A DNA stretch of 17,464 nt, from the NCBI GenBank assembly GCA_002309035.1, contig DBWT01000008.1, positions 1 through 17,464 on the forward strand, in the 5' to 3' direction. A model generated the notes under the pieces. The model was given only the letters and a program-made list of their open reading frames with translations, ran no database searches and was not told the DNA's origin. The stretch is from Caryophanales bacterium UBA1231. GTDB lineage: Bacteria; Bacillota_I; Bacilli_A; ML615J-28; CAG-313. Made by a program: the position numbers and the translations under genes. This document shows, one piece after another, positions 8,320-15,776 of this stretch (positions are counted from its first letter, which is position 1; each line of letters begins with the position of its first letter).

Positions 8320-9076
8320 TTATCCAATAATCGAAAAAAGAAAAAATGATCCAAAAGATTATATTGAAAATCCATTGATTATTGCTGGTCCTTGTTCAAT
8401 TGAAAACTTAGAAGACATGAAAGAAATATGTGAACTTCTATTAAAATATGATGTTCACTATGTCAGAGCAGCTCTTTTTAAACCCAGAACTTCTCCTCAC
8501 GATTTCCAAGGGCTTAAAGAATTAGGATTATTTATTTTAAAGAAAATCAAAGAATTATATCCAATTAAACTTGTAACAGAAGTAACTGATTCAAAACAAT
8601 TAGAATTAATTCTTCCATATGTCGATGTCATTCAAGTTGGTGCCCGCAACATGCAAAACTTTGAATTACTTAAAAAATTAGGTAAAACAGATAAGGTCAT
8701 TTTACTAAAACGTGGCTTTGCCAACACAATCGATGAATGGTTAGGTGCTTGTGAATACATTATGGAAAATGGCAATCATAACATCATCCTTTGTGAAAGA
8801 GGTATTAGAACTTTTGACAATGAATTAAGAAACACATTAGATTTAGCTGGTGCTGTTTACACAAAACAACTTACTAATCTTCCTGTTATTATTGATCCAT
8901 CACATGCAACTGGAAAATCATCATTGATTGAACCGCTATCACTTGCTGGGTTTGCTGCAGGACTAGATGGAATAATGATTGAAGTTCACAAAAATCCAAG
9001 TGCAGCGCTTAGCGATGGTGCACAATCAATAGATTTTACACAATTTATTGATTTAATGAATAAGATAAAAAAATAA
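8312..9076 (+). CDS. aroF: DAHP synthase, type I-beta, single-domain
   Basis: The enzyme condenses phosphoenolpyruvate with erythrose-4-phosphate to DAHP, the entry step of the pathway. The 254-residue protein is just the TIM-barrel core of the AroAbeta/KDO8P synthase-like class. Motifs are AGPCSIE with metal ligand Cys28, FKPRTSPHDFQGL (56-68), GARNMQNFELLK, LKRG, CERGIRTF (161-168), DPSHATG with His198, IEVH with Glu224, and ALSDGAQS with Asp235. Cys, His, Glu and Asp form the usual metal site. It lacks both the N-terminal ferredoxin-like regulatory domain and the fused chorismate mutase found on regulated relatives, so no feedback domain is visible. The missing mutase is present elsewhere in the operon, fused to AroE-AroK. 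It is last in the operon and followed at once by a terminator. Confidence 0.95.
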   Translation: MHDYPIIEKRKNDPKDYIENPLIIAGPCSIENLEDMKEICELLLKYDVHYVRAALFKPRTSPHDFQGLKELGLFILKKIKELYPIKLVTEVTDSKQLELILPYVDVIQVGARNMQNFELLKKLGKTDKVILLKRGFANTIDEWLGACEYIMENGNHNIILCERGIRTFDNELRNTLDLAGAVYTKQLTNLPVIIDPSHATGKSSLIEPLSLAGFAAGLDGIMIEVHKNPSAALSDGAQSIDFTQFIDLMNKIKK

Positions 9077-9104
9077 TGTCGAAATCATTTGATTTCGACA
9101 TTTT
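9077..9104. terminator. Bidirectional intrinsic terminator between convergent transcripts
   Basis: A perfect inverted repeat, TGTCGAAATCA (9077-9087) and TGATTTCGACA (9090-9100), begins right after the DAHP synthase stop. TTTTATATT follows on the plus strand. Reading the minus strand, the same stem is followed by TTATTTTTTTATC. It can therefore end both the aro operon and the opposing gene whose stop is at 9111. Confidence 0.92.
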
Positions 9105-9110
9105 ATATTA

Positions 9111-11240
9111 CTATTTTTTACGTTTGATTAAAACAAAACTTATCGATAGTACTGAAAGCATCATTACCACAATTGATCCAGCAAAACTACATCCACTCTT
9201 TTCATCAGTTGTTAATGGATAAGTAAAACTAAAATCTTCTTCTTTTACTGAATCTTTTGGATTCAATTGATATGTAAAGAATGCATTAAAGTTTGTTTTA
9301 GCATTTTTACTATTGTATTTGATTTTGTTAACCGCATCTTCATCCAATGAATAGATTAAGTAATCATCATCAGTTTCCAGCATGATTAATTTGATTGCAT
9401 TATCAGGATCACTTACTTCTAGTTTTGGATAAAGATACTTATCATCACTTTCAACACTTATGATTTTAACAGTTGGTTTCATCTTATCTGTTTGATAAGT
9501 AAAGAATTGTGTTGTTTGAATATTAGATCCATTTGAATTTTTATAGAACAATTGAATATCGTAAGATGTATTATGTTCAAGACCATCAACTACGATTTTT
9601 TTATCATGAGCAAAATACTTCTTGTTATTAACTAATACGAAAACATCTTTAACTTCTTCTGGATTATTAATTCTTATATCAAAAGTAAGCGAATCAGATG
9701 TCGATAAACTACTAGTGATTTCAACTGAAGTATCACGTTTTGCTACAACAAGGAAGGCATTAGCTACACTTCTTTGTCTACCATCACTTGGTGAATTTTT
9801 AATGACTAGTTTATCATCTTCACGAACAAAGAATGTTGTTGAGCCTCCACCATCAAGTAAGTATGCATCAGTAACACCAAGTCTTTCTAAGATTGCATCA
9901 ATTTCTTCTTGATTTGTACCAAAGAAATTAAGTTTTTCTTGACGTCCATCCATTGTGATTAATTTAATAGTGCCATCAGCTGTGCAGCCAATCAAAGTAC
10001 GAGGAGCACGTGTTGTAAAGTAATCAACATCTAAATACAAATCATAAAAACTACCATTTTCAACTAGAGGCATGTATGCACCAGTAGCATTTTCAATACC
10101 ATTAAAATCACCAAGTAATTTTCTTTGAACACGAATCTTACCATCGAAAGAATTTAAAAGATTATTTAAACTTTCATTATTTGAAACAATCGCAAAATCA
10201 TTTGGACCAATTTCATATTCTCTTGAAATTGTTTCTTTTTCGATTTGACCTTTACCAAAGTAAGAATTATCTTCTTTTTGATAAATTACTAAGTCGCCAT
10301 CGATAACATAATAAACATTTCCATTTTCTGGAACGCTTGGCGCATGATAAATTCTTTCAATTATTGCCCATTCACCATAGCTATTCAATCGATGAATATA
10401 TTGACCAGTGGCATCTGTTTTATAGATTGGGTTACCTGCTAAGTCAGTTTTAATTCGTGTTACACCCTCACCATCTACATAAGTTTCAACTTCATAATCA
10501 TAAACTATTTCATTATAGCCAAATAAAGCAGTATATTCATTAGTTTGAAGTTCTTCTTTATTAAGACTAGATAAATCAAATTCATTGATTACATGATCAT
10601 CATCATCCAATAGTTGTAAAACAAAAGTATCAGATACAACAGATTGATCAGTTGGCATAGCATAGACTAATTGATTGTTTGAGAAATCATTTTTAACACC
10701 AACTGCACCCCATGAAGTGACAAGTGCTCTAACAATATCACCATCACGTATTTCCATACCATTACCTGAATTAGGATAGTCATTGGTAGTATGCCAATCA
10801 TAAAAGTCAGCATTAATACCACCTAGGACTATATAATCGGGATGAGTTCTTTCATAATCTTCAGCGATTCCTGTTGCACCAGCAAAGCTCCATTTATCAG
10901 TATCTTGAACACTCCAAGCAACTACTTTATAGTTAACTTCACCATCTGAAGATTCATATCGTGGTACAGATAAGACATTGATTTGTTGACCATACCATCT
11001 TTGTGGATCAATTGGGCCATCACTACCATAACCTGCATAATTTCCGATGGGATGATCAGTTCTTGTTTCACCAATAATCTTTTCCCACGTAACAGTATTA
11101 TAAATAACTGTTTGTTCATTAGAAATTTCACGATAATATTGTTTTAGAGAGTCATTGTTAATTGAAGCATTAACACTAACAACACTAAACAAACAAATCG
11201 ATAAAATACAAACTAAAATAGATTTAAATATTTTATTCAT
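9111..11240 (-). CDS. Secreted, membrane-anchored phosphodiester glycosidase (NAGPA/DUF2233) family protein
   Basis: The 709-residue protein begins with a signal peptide (basic MNKIFK, hydrophobic stretch to about residue 23, cleavage probably after VNA near 25). A family N-terminal block, LGGINADFYDW (139-149) and GNGMEIRDGDIVRA (159-172), is separated by a long insert from the core: RAPRTLIGCTADG (411-423), ITMDGR, LLDGGGSTTFF (461-471) and SPSDGRQRSVANAFLV (483-498). This pattern is that of enzymes removing GlcNAc-1-phosphodiester caps; bacterial substrates are mostly unknown, and teichoic-type or exopolysaccharide linkages are only possibilities. Residues 504-585 look like a fibronectin type III-like fold, followed by a further beta-rich region. 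The C-terminus is SGCSFAG (682-688), a hydrophobic helix and KRKK, an anchor that holds the protein on the outer face. GAGGTGAA precedes the ATG. Family call firm, substrate unknown. Confidence 0.87.
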   Translation of the reverse strand: MNKIFKSILVCILSICLFSVVSVNASINNDSLKQYYREISNEQTVIYNTVTWEKIIGETRTDHPIGNYAGYGSDGPIDPQRWYGQQINVLSVPRYESSDGEVNYKVVAWSVQDTDKWSFAGATGIAEDYERTHPDYIVLGGINADFYDWHTTNDYPNSGNGMEIRDGDIVRALVTSWGAVGVKNDFSNNQLVYAMPTDQSVVSDTFVLQLLDDDDHVINEFDLSSLNKEELQTNEYTALFGYNEIVYDYEVETYVDGEGVTRIKTDLAGNPIYKTDATGQYIHRLNSYGEWAIIERIYHAPSVPENGNVYYVIDGDLVIYQKEDNSYFGKGQIEKETISREYEIGPNDFAIVSNNESLNNLLNSFDGKIRVQRKLLGDFNGIENATGAYMPLVENGSFYDLYLDVDYFTTRAPRTLIGCTADGTIKLITMDGRQEKLNFFGTNQEEIDAILERLGVTDAYLLDGGGSTTFFVREDDKLVIKNSPSDGRQRSVANAFLVVAKRDTSVEITSSLSTSDSLTFDIRINNPEEVKDVFVLVNNKKYFAHDKKIVVDGLEHNTSYDIQLFYKNSNGSNIQTTQFFTYQTDKMKPTVKIISVESDDKYLYPKLEVSDPDNAIKLIMLETDDDYLIYSLDEDAVNKIKYNSKNAKTNFNAFFTYQLNPKDSVKEEDFSFTYPLTTDEKSGCSFAGSIVVMMLSVLSISFVLIKRKK

Positions 11241-11267
11241 AATTCACCTCGTATAATATACAATATT

Positions 11268-11296
11268 AGTATACTATAAATAGATGTAATTTTCAA
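11268..11296 (-). promoter_or_regulatory. SigA-like promoter of the glycosidase gene
   Basis: On the minus strand TTGAAA (11291-11296), a 17-base spacer and TATACT (11268-11273) stand 28 bases before the ATG. The site is just past the stop of the last pilus gene, so the glycosidase can be expressed without the pilus operon. No terminator was seen between them, so read-through is also possible. Confidence 0.82.
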
Positions 11297-11306
11297 ACAT
11301 TTTTCT

Positions 11307-11861
11307 CTAATTTAGAGGGAGTGTTTTAGATAATCCATTATTAGTAATATAAGTAAAACTAACTAATGTCGCAAGATCCATAAATGTTGAAGCATTATCA
11401 ACATATTGATATTTAAAGACTATTAAATTTCCTGATCTAAAAGTAAGGGTAACAATAACTTCTGCTTTGTAATTTATTATTGTTCCTTTTTCTATAACTC
11501 TAGTTTTTATTAATTCATTATCTTTTAGTTTTGGCGATAAATTATAAAGTGATACACAACAATTGATTAATTCACTATCACTGATGTTGAAATAATTAGT
11601 TGTACTTCCATCACTTGCTTTTCTACCTTGTAAAGGATATTTGAAAGTCGAAACATTGGTATTTTCAGAAATAGCCTTTAAAAACTCATTTTGGATGATT
11701 AATGCTGTTGAATCAACTTCAGTTTGCTGGTAGTTTTTACTCATTAAGTGATATAGTGGTACACCAACTGCTGATAAAATACCGATAATTAAAACAGTAA
11801 CAACGACTTCAATTAATGTAAAACCTTTATTGAATTGCGAGATTCTTTGTTGAGAAGTCAT
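11307..11861 (-). CDS. Type IV pilin-like protein (minor pseudopilin), last gene of pilus operon
   Basis: The 184-residue protein has a class III signal: leader MTSQQRISQFNKG, then FTLIEV with Glu5 of the mature form, and a hydrophobic helix to about residue 35 (VVVTVLIIGILSAVGVPLYH). The prepilin peptidase should cut between Gly13 and Phe14. The soluble domain has two adjacent Cys residues (NCCVSLYN). It overlaps the preceding pilin gene by 35 bases. No strong ribosome site stands before the ATG at 11861, so translation may be coupled. By size and place it resembles a minor pilin of the ComGD type or a second structural pilin; sequence alone does not decide. The downstream inverted repeat around its stop has no T-run. 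Confidence 0.85.
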   Translation of the reverse strand: MTSQQRISQFNKGFTLIEVVVTVLIIGILSAVGVPLYHLMSKNYQQTEVDSTALIIQNEFLKAISENTNVSTFKYPLQGRKASDGSTTNYFNISDSELINCCVSLYNLSPKLKDNELIKTRVIEKGTIINYKAEVIVTLTFRSGNLIVFKYQYVDNASTFMDLATLVSFTYITNNGLSKTLPLN

Positions 11862-12201
11862 ATTTTGCAGTCACATCTCTTCTAACTAATGTTAGCTTAG
11901 AACTTGCATACGATAATTCATCAGAAGAAAATGGCATTGTATATCCAGTGATTTCTTCATAAATTGCTTTTAATTCATCATAAGAATATGATGCTTTTGT
12001 AGTATCAAATTGATTATCTAAAGCACCAACTTCAAACACTTGCGCAACTTGAGCTAGTTCTTGTTTAGTTGCAGATTCATTTGACATTTTAACATAACCT
12101 TTATATGATAAAATAGTCACAGCTGACATAATTCCAATAATGACAATTGAGATTAAAACCTCAATTAAAGTAAAACCTTTGTTTAATTTTTTTGTTCTCA
12201 T
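11827..12201 (-). CDS. Type IV pilin, probable major pilin (ComGC-like)
   Basis: The 124-residue protein has a short leader MRTKKLNKG, then FTLIEVLISIVIIGIMSAV with Glu5, and a compact soluble domain with no Cys. Short leader, small size and the best ribosome site of the pilins (AGGAGA before the ATG at 12201) make it the best candidate for the main fibre subunit; this is inference. It follows pilB by 51 bases. The predicted helix continues through KMSNESATKQELAQVAQVFE, as in ComGC and other small pilins. Confidence 0.85.
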   Translation of the reverse strand: MRTKKLNKGFTLIEVLISIVIIGIMSAVTILSYKGYVKMSNESATKQELAQVAQVFEVGALDNQFDTTKASYSYDELKAIYEEITGYTMPFSSDELSYASSKLTLVRRDVTAKYDFSTKNLAIQ

Positions 12202-12252
12202 TTTATTCTCCTATTAATTTAAATTTTGTAGTCTATTAATAGGTAAATATAA

Positions 12253-13752
12253 TTATGATACTAAACCAATACGGATTAGTTCTTCTTTTGTTACTTTATT
12301 ATGAATTAAGTATTGTTCACTTATTTGTTTAAAAAAGTGATTTGCACAATAATCTTCAATGAGTGCTTGGTAGTTTTCATGATACAACATTTCTTTAACT
12401 TTTCGATCAAAAAAGAGTTCTTCACAAATTAACTGACGTCCAGAATAACCTGTGTTATAACATTTTGTACATCCTGATTCACATTCTGGACATTTGATAC
12501 GAATAAGTCTTTGTGAGATTACTAATTTAAGCGTATCTTCGATTAAATATTTAGGGATTCCAAAATTAATCATTCTAGCAATTACACCAATTGATGTTGA
12601 AGAATGGATTGTGGCGATAATCAAATGACCTGTTTGAGCTAACTTAACTACCATTGAAGCTGTTTCACTATCTCTAATTTCACCAAGCATCAAAATATCT
12701 GGATCTTGACGTACAATGCTCTTTAAGATTTGTGGGTAGTCCATCATTTGTAAAGGAATCTGAGTAATACCATCCATTCTGATTTCGATAGGATCTTCAA
12801 TCGTCATAATATTTTTATTTTGTTTCTTTAGATAATCTAAAATAGCATAAAGGGTTGTCGTTTTACCACTTCCAGTAGGACCAGTTACCAAAATGATACC
12901 AGAACCATTAAGTGCCTTTTTAATTACTTCTTCTTGAAAGTCAAGCATACCTAATTGATCTAAATTAAATAACTCTTTGTTCTCATTCAAGAATCTTAAA
13001 GCAAGTCTTTCACCATCAATTGTTGGAATTGTTGAAGTTCTAATATCAATTAATAGCTTTTTCTTATTATATAAAAAGTGTCCATCTTGTGGATATAGAG
13101 TAATCGTGACATCCATATTAGATAATATTTTAATCTTTGTCAGTAATTGATGATAGACATTTAAATCAATACTCATCAATTCTACAAGTGTACCATCAAT
13201 ACGATAATTCAATTTGACATTTTGATTATTGATATCAAAATGCATATCACTAGCCTTGCATTCCGATGCCATCATAACAATTGAATCTATTAATTTATCA
13301 ATTTTTAAATCTTGGTTTTTCTGGCTAACATCGATGTTCATACTCTGCATACTAATCAAGTATTGAATATCGTCTTTGTTTTTATAATATACTTCAACAC
13401 TTTTGTGAAATATCGACTCAACCAACGATATTCTTGCCATATCTAAAGGATCATCAATCATGATTTTAACGACTTTTGATGTTTCATCAAATGGTATTAT
13501 TGAGTAGTACTGCATCCATTTAAGCGATACTTTGTTTAAAGTATTGTTTTTTATACTAAAATAGTTTAGTTTCTCTTGTTTTAAATGAAGGCAATCATCA
13601 TACATTTCTGTTAATTCATCATCATTGATTAAATCATTTTTTAAAAGGTAATGATCAAGACGCTGATTTAAAAAAAGATTTTGATTTAAGACATGTTTAG
13701 TTTTCGGATAAACTGCACTATGATAATAATTTAAAAATACCTTTAAAATCAT
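12253..13752 (-). CDS. pilB: Type IV pilus assembly ATPase PilB/GspE family
   Basis: This hexameric cytoplasmic ATPase powers pilin addition at the inner face of the membrane. It has 499 residues, well beyond Bacillus ComGA (about 356), because it keeps an N-terminal MshEN/GspE-N type region (roughly residues 25-135). The catalytic half shows Walker A GPTGSGKTTTL (291-301), Asp box TIEDPIE (317-323), Walker B ILMLGEIRD (353-361) and His box ATIHSS (380-385). A tetracysteine site follows, Cys421-x2-Cys424-x3-Cys428-x2-Cys431, then NTGYSGR. In PilB and GspE proteins the two CxxC pairs are usually separated by a longer loop, so the zinc site is compact here. The ATG directly follows the pilC stop, with GGTGATG 5 bases before it. 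No retraction ATPase (PilT) is in the window. Confidence 0.95.
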   Translation of the reverse strand: MILKVFLNYYHSAVYPKTKHVLNQNLFLNQRLDHYLLKNDLINDDELTEMYDDCLHLKQEKLNYFSIKNNTLNKVSLKWMQYYSIIPFDETSKVVKIMIDDPLDMARISLVESIFHKSVEVYYKNKDDIQYLISMQSMNIDVSQKNQDLKIDKLIDSIVMMASECKASDMHFDINNQNVKLNYRIDGTLVELMSIDLNVYHQLLTKIKILSNMDVTITLYPQDGHFLYNKKKLLIDIRTSTIPTIDGERLALRFLNENKELFNLDQLGMLDFQEEVIKKALNGSGIILVTGPTGSGKTTTLYAILDYLKKQNKNIMTIEDPIEIRMDGITQIPLQMMDYPQILKSIVRQDPDILMLGEIRDSETASMVVKLAQTGHLIIATIHSSTSIGVIARMINFGIPKYLIEDTLKLVISQRLIRIKCPECESGCTKCYNTGYSGRQLICEELFFDRKVKEMLYHENYQALIEDYCANHFFKQISEQYLIHNKVTKEELIRIGLVS

Positions 13753-14943
13753 TTACATCACCATCCGTATACTACTTATCATTGGAATAAAAATAACTAA
13801 TATGATTAATAAAACGAATCCTGCCATCATGAGAATCGATAATGGTTCAATGATTTTAGTGAAACGCTCTGATTTAAGTTGTAATTCGAAATTATACCAT
13901 ATGCAGGCATTTTCGATATTATCATTTAAAACATTCATTTCTTCACCGATGGTTAAGATATCACATACATTTTGATCAAATAGTTTGCTTTTCCTTAATG
14001 CTTGTCCAAATAGTACACCCTTTTCAACATCATTTTTTATTTTTAAAAACTCTTTTTGATAGTAATAATTTGGTAAAAGTCTAGAAATAATATCAATACT
14101 ATCAATTTTATTGTAATTATTGTGCCATAAAATATTGGTACTTTTTAAGAATAAATAAATATTGGATACACGTTCTAATGATTTAATAATAGGTAAAGTA
14201 AGCTTTATTTTATCTATTGTTTTTTTATAGACCTTTGTTTTCTTAAATAGATAAATTAAAAGTAATGATAATAAAATAAATAAGATTACAATCAATAAGT
14301 TGTTTCCAATAAAATTCAAGATATCAAAAACGATCTTTGTAAAGCCTGTTAATTCTTTTCCTAATTCTTGATATAGATTATTAAATGATGGAACGATAAA
14401 CTTACTAACAACAATTAAAGCTACCACAATGACAAAGAATAATATTTTAGGGTACACTAAAGCATTTTTAAGTTTGTTCGCATTTTTGATTTTTTCACTA
14501 TAGTAATCCTTTAATAGATTTAAACTTTCAATCATGTTACTTTTTAAAAAACCGACGTTTAACATTTCTATGAAGATTTCGGGAAAATATTCTCTGACCT
14601 TTTCGAAGCATTCAATAATATTATATCCTTCATTTAATTTAATCGTGATGATATTTAAAACTGAACGTAGTAAAGGATTGCTTTCTTTATTTTTAATAAT
14701 ATTAATTGCATCTTGCGAGTTGATTTGTGACTTTTCTAATGAATACAATTCTTGGATAAAATTCAGTAAAACTTTATCTTTAATTTTCTTTTTTGAAAAA
14801 AAAGCATAATCGCGACTAATACTAATTGGATATAAACCATTCGATAATAATTCATCTTTTATACTATCTTTATTTAAACCATTCAAATATCCTTTTATTA
14901 AAACATTATCTTGATTTCTTGCTTTAAATAAATATTTATTCAT
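13753..14943 (-). CDS. pilC: Type IV pilus platform protein PilC/GspF (ComGB-like)
   Basis: PilC is the inner-membrane platform that couples the ATPase to pilin insertion. The 396-residue protein shows the duplicated T2SSF layout: an N-terminal helical domain to about residue 165 (with YPKILFF leading into the first membrane helix, about 166-187), a second membrane segment about 214-233, a second cytoplasmic domain, and a last helix about 369-390 ending PMISSI, the typical C-terminal signature. It overlaps the preceding gene by 8 bases and abuts pilB. The gene order pilC then pilB is the reverse of Bacillus comGA-comGB. Family call firm. Confidence 0.93.
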   Translation of the reverse strand: MNKYLFKARNQDNVLIKGYLNGLNKDSIKDELLSNGLYPISISRDYAFFSKKKIKDKVLLNFIQELYSLEKSQINSQDAINIIKNKESNPLLRSVLNIITIKLNEGYNIIECFEKVREYFPEIFIEMLNVGFLKSNMIESLNLLKDYYSEKIKNANKLKNALVYPKILFFVIVVALIVVSKFIVPSFNNLYQELGKELTGFTKIVFDILNFIGNNLLIVILFILLSLLLIYLFKKTKVYKKTIDKIKLTLPIIKSLERVSNIYLFLKSTNILWHNNYNKIDSIDIISRLLPNYYYQKEFLKIKNDVEKGVLFGQALRKSKLFDQNVCDILTIGEEMNVLNDNIENACIWYNFELQLKSERFTKIIEPLSILMMAGFVLLIILVIFIPMISSIRMVM

Positions 14944-15349
14944 TCTCTATTATGTATCCTTCTTCAATAATTCGGTAATCGTAATCAGTTTTATCAGCAA
15001 AACCATTGTGGAAAATAAGATATTTCTTCATTGCTGGATATTTTAAATTATATCCAATAATAATGTATGAAGATTCATCATAAACATCGATTTTATAATT
15101 AATGTTTCTTGTTGTTGTAATATAACCTTTACCAACATTACTTTTGAAACTTGAGGATGACAGTTGTAAAAGTGATCCTTCTAGATAATAATAAGTTTCT
15201 AATTGCTCTTCTCTTTTGATAACTTTTAGGTTGTTATAATATAGAACACTCATTGTAAAAGTAATTAGAATGAAAACTAGCATAATGATAATACACGCAT
15301 AAATCAATATGAAACCTTTATTTCTTTTGATAACAGGATAGCTTGACAC
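14936..15349 (-). CDS. Minor pseudopilin lacking Glu5 (ComGG/GspK/PilX-like)
   Basis: The 137-residue protein has a pilin-type N-terminus, RNKG then FILIYACIIIMLVFILI, but mature position 5 is Tyr rather than Glu. Glu5 is needed for docking onto the previous subunit; tip pseudopilins such as GspK lack it, and ComGG proteins are also divergent here. This suggests a tip role for this subunit (inference). The start is a GTG at 15349 inside the end of the preceding gene, with 32 bases of overlap; no ATG is available in frame before the hydrophobic segment, and GGTAG is a weak ribosome site. The soluble domain has no Cys. Confidence 0.78.
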   Translation of the reverse strand: MSSYPVIKRNKGFILIYACIIIMLVFILITFTMSVLYYNNLKVIKREEQLETYYYLEGSLLQLSSSSFKSNVGKGYITTTRNINYKIDVYDESSYIIIGYNLKYPAMKKYLIFHNGFADKTDYDYRIIEEGYIIENE

Positions 15350-15776
15350 TACTACCTATAATGCTTTGATAGCTTGTTTCTTGATTAATATCATATTTTG
15401 AGACTTCATATTGATTGAGCGTATATTTTGTCGAATTGGTAAAGTTATATTGGATTTTGACGAAAAAGCGAGCTAAGTCTTTTTCACATTGATTGTTATT
15501 ATGATCAAAATAAAAATAGATCATTTTATACGCATTAGCATTAGTTACAACATATAAATTGGAATCATAATAATCTTCCATATGTGAGAAAAAATCATAA
15601 TCGCTTTTAATGATTTCCACAACATTGGCTGCTTGTGTGATTGCATAGTAATGAATAAGATTTGACTTATGTTTGGTCGTCTGAATATTGATATAAGTTA
15701 TCATTGCGATAACAAGACCGATGAAAGAAAAAGAAATAACAACTTCAATAAGTGTGAAACCTCTTTTAAACCTCAT
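15318..15776 (-). CDS. Minor pseudopilin
   Basis: Beginning at the ATG at 15776, the protein has 152 residues: leader MRFKRG, then FTLIEVVISFSFIGLVIAM with Glu5, followed by a soluble domain with two Cys (QCEKD and LSCYQKK) that could form a disulfide outside the cell. The frame is open for 20 further codons upstream, but the resulting N-terminus (MMEKKMKLWI...) is too long for a pilin leader and GAGGT (15782-15786) points to the inner ATG. It overlaps the end of the unknown soluble gene by 11 bases. Confidence 0.82.
   Translation of the reverse strand: MRFKRGFTLIEVVISFSFIGLVIAMITYINIQTTKHKSNLIHYYAITQAANVVEIIKSDYDFFSHMEDYYDSNLYVVTNANAYKMIYFYFDHNNNQCEKDLARFFVKIQYNFTNSTKYTLNQYEVSKYDINQETSYQSIIGSSVKLSCYQKK

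Noticed and set aside
9622..11131. Frames at 9622-9912 (plus) and 10922-11131 (minus) within the glycosidase gene
   Set aside because: Both overlap the well-supported NAGPA-family coding frame and show no own signals.
11296..11320. Inverted repeat around the stop of the last pilus gene as a terminator
   Set aside because: The stem is only about 5 bp and no T-run follows on either strand.
14534..14809. Plus-strand 91-codon frame
   Set aside because: Antisense to pilC, low complexity, no family resemblance.
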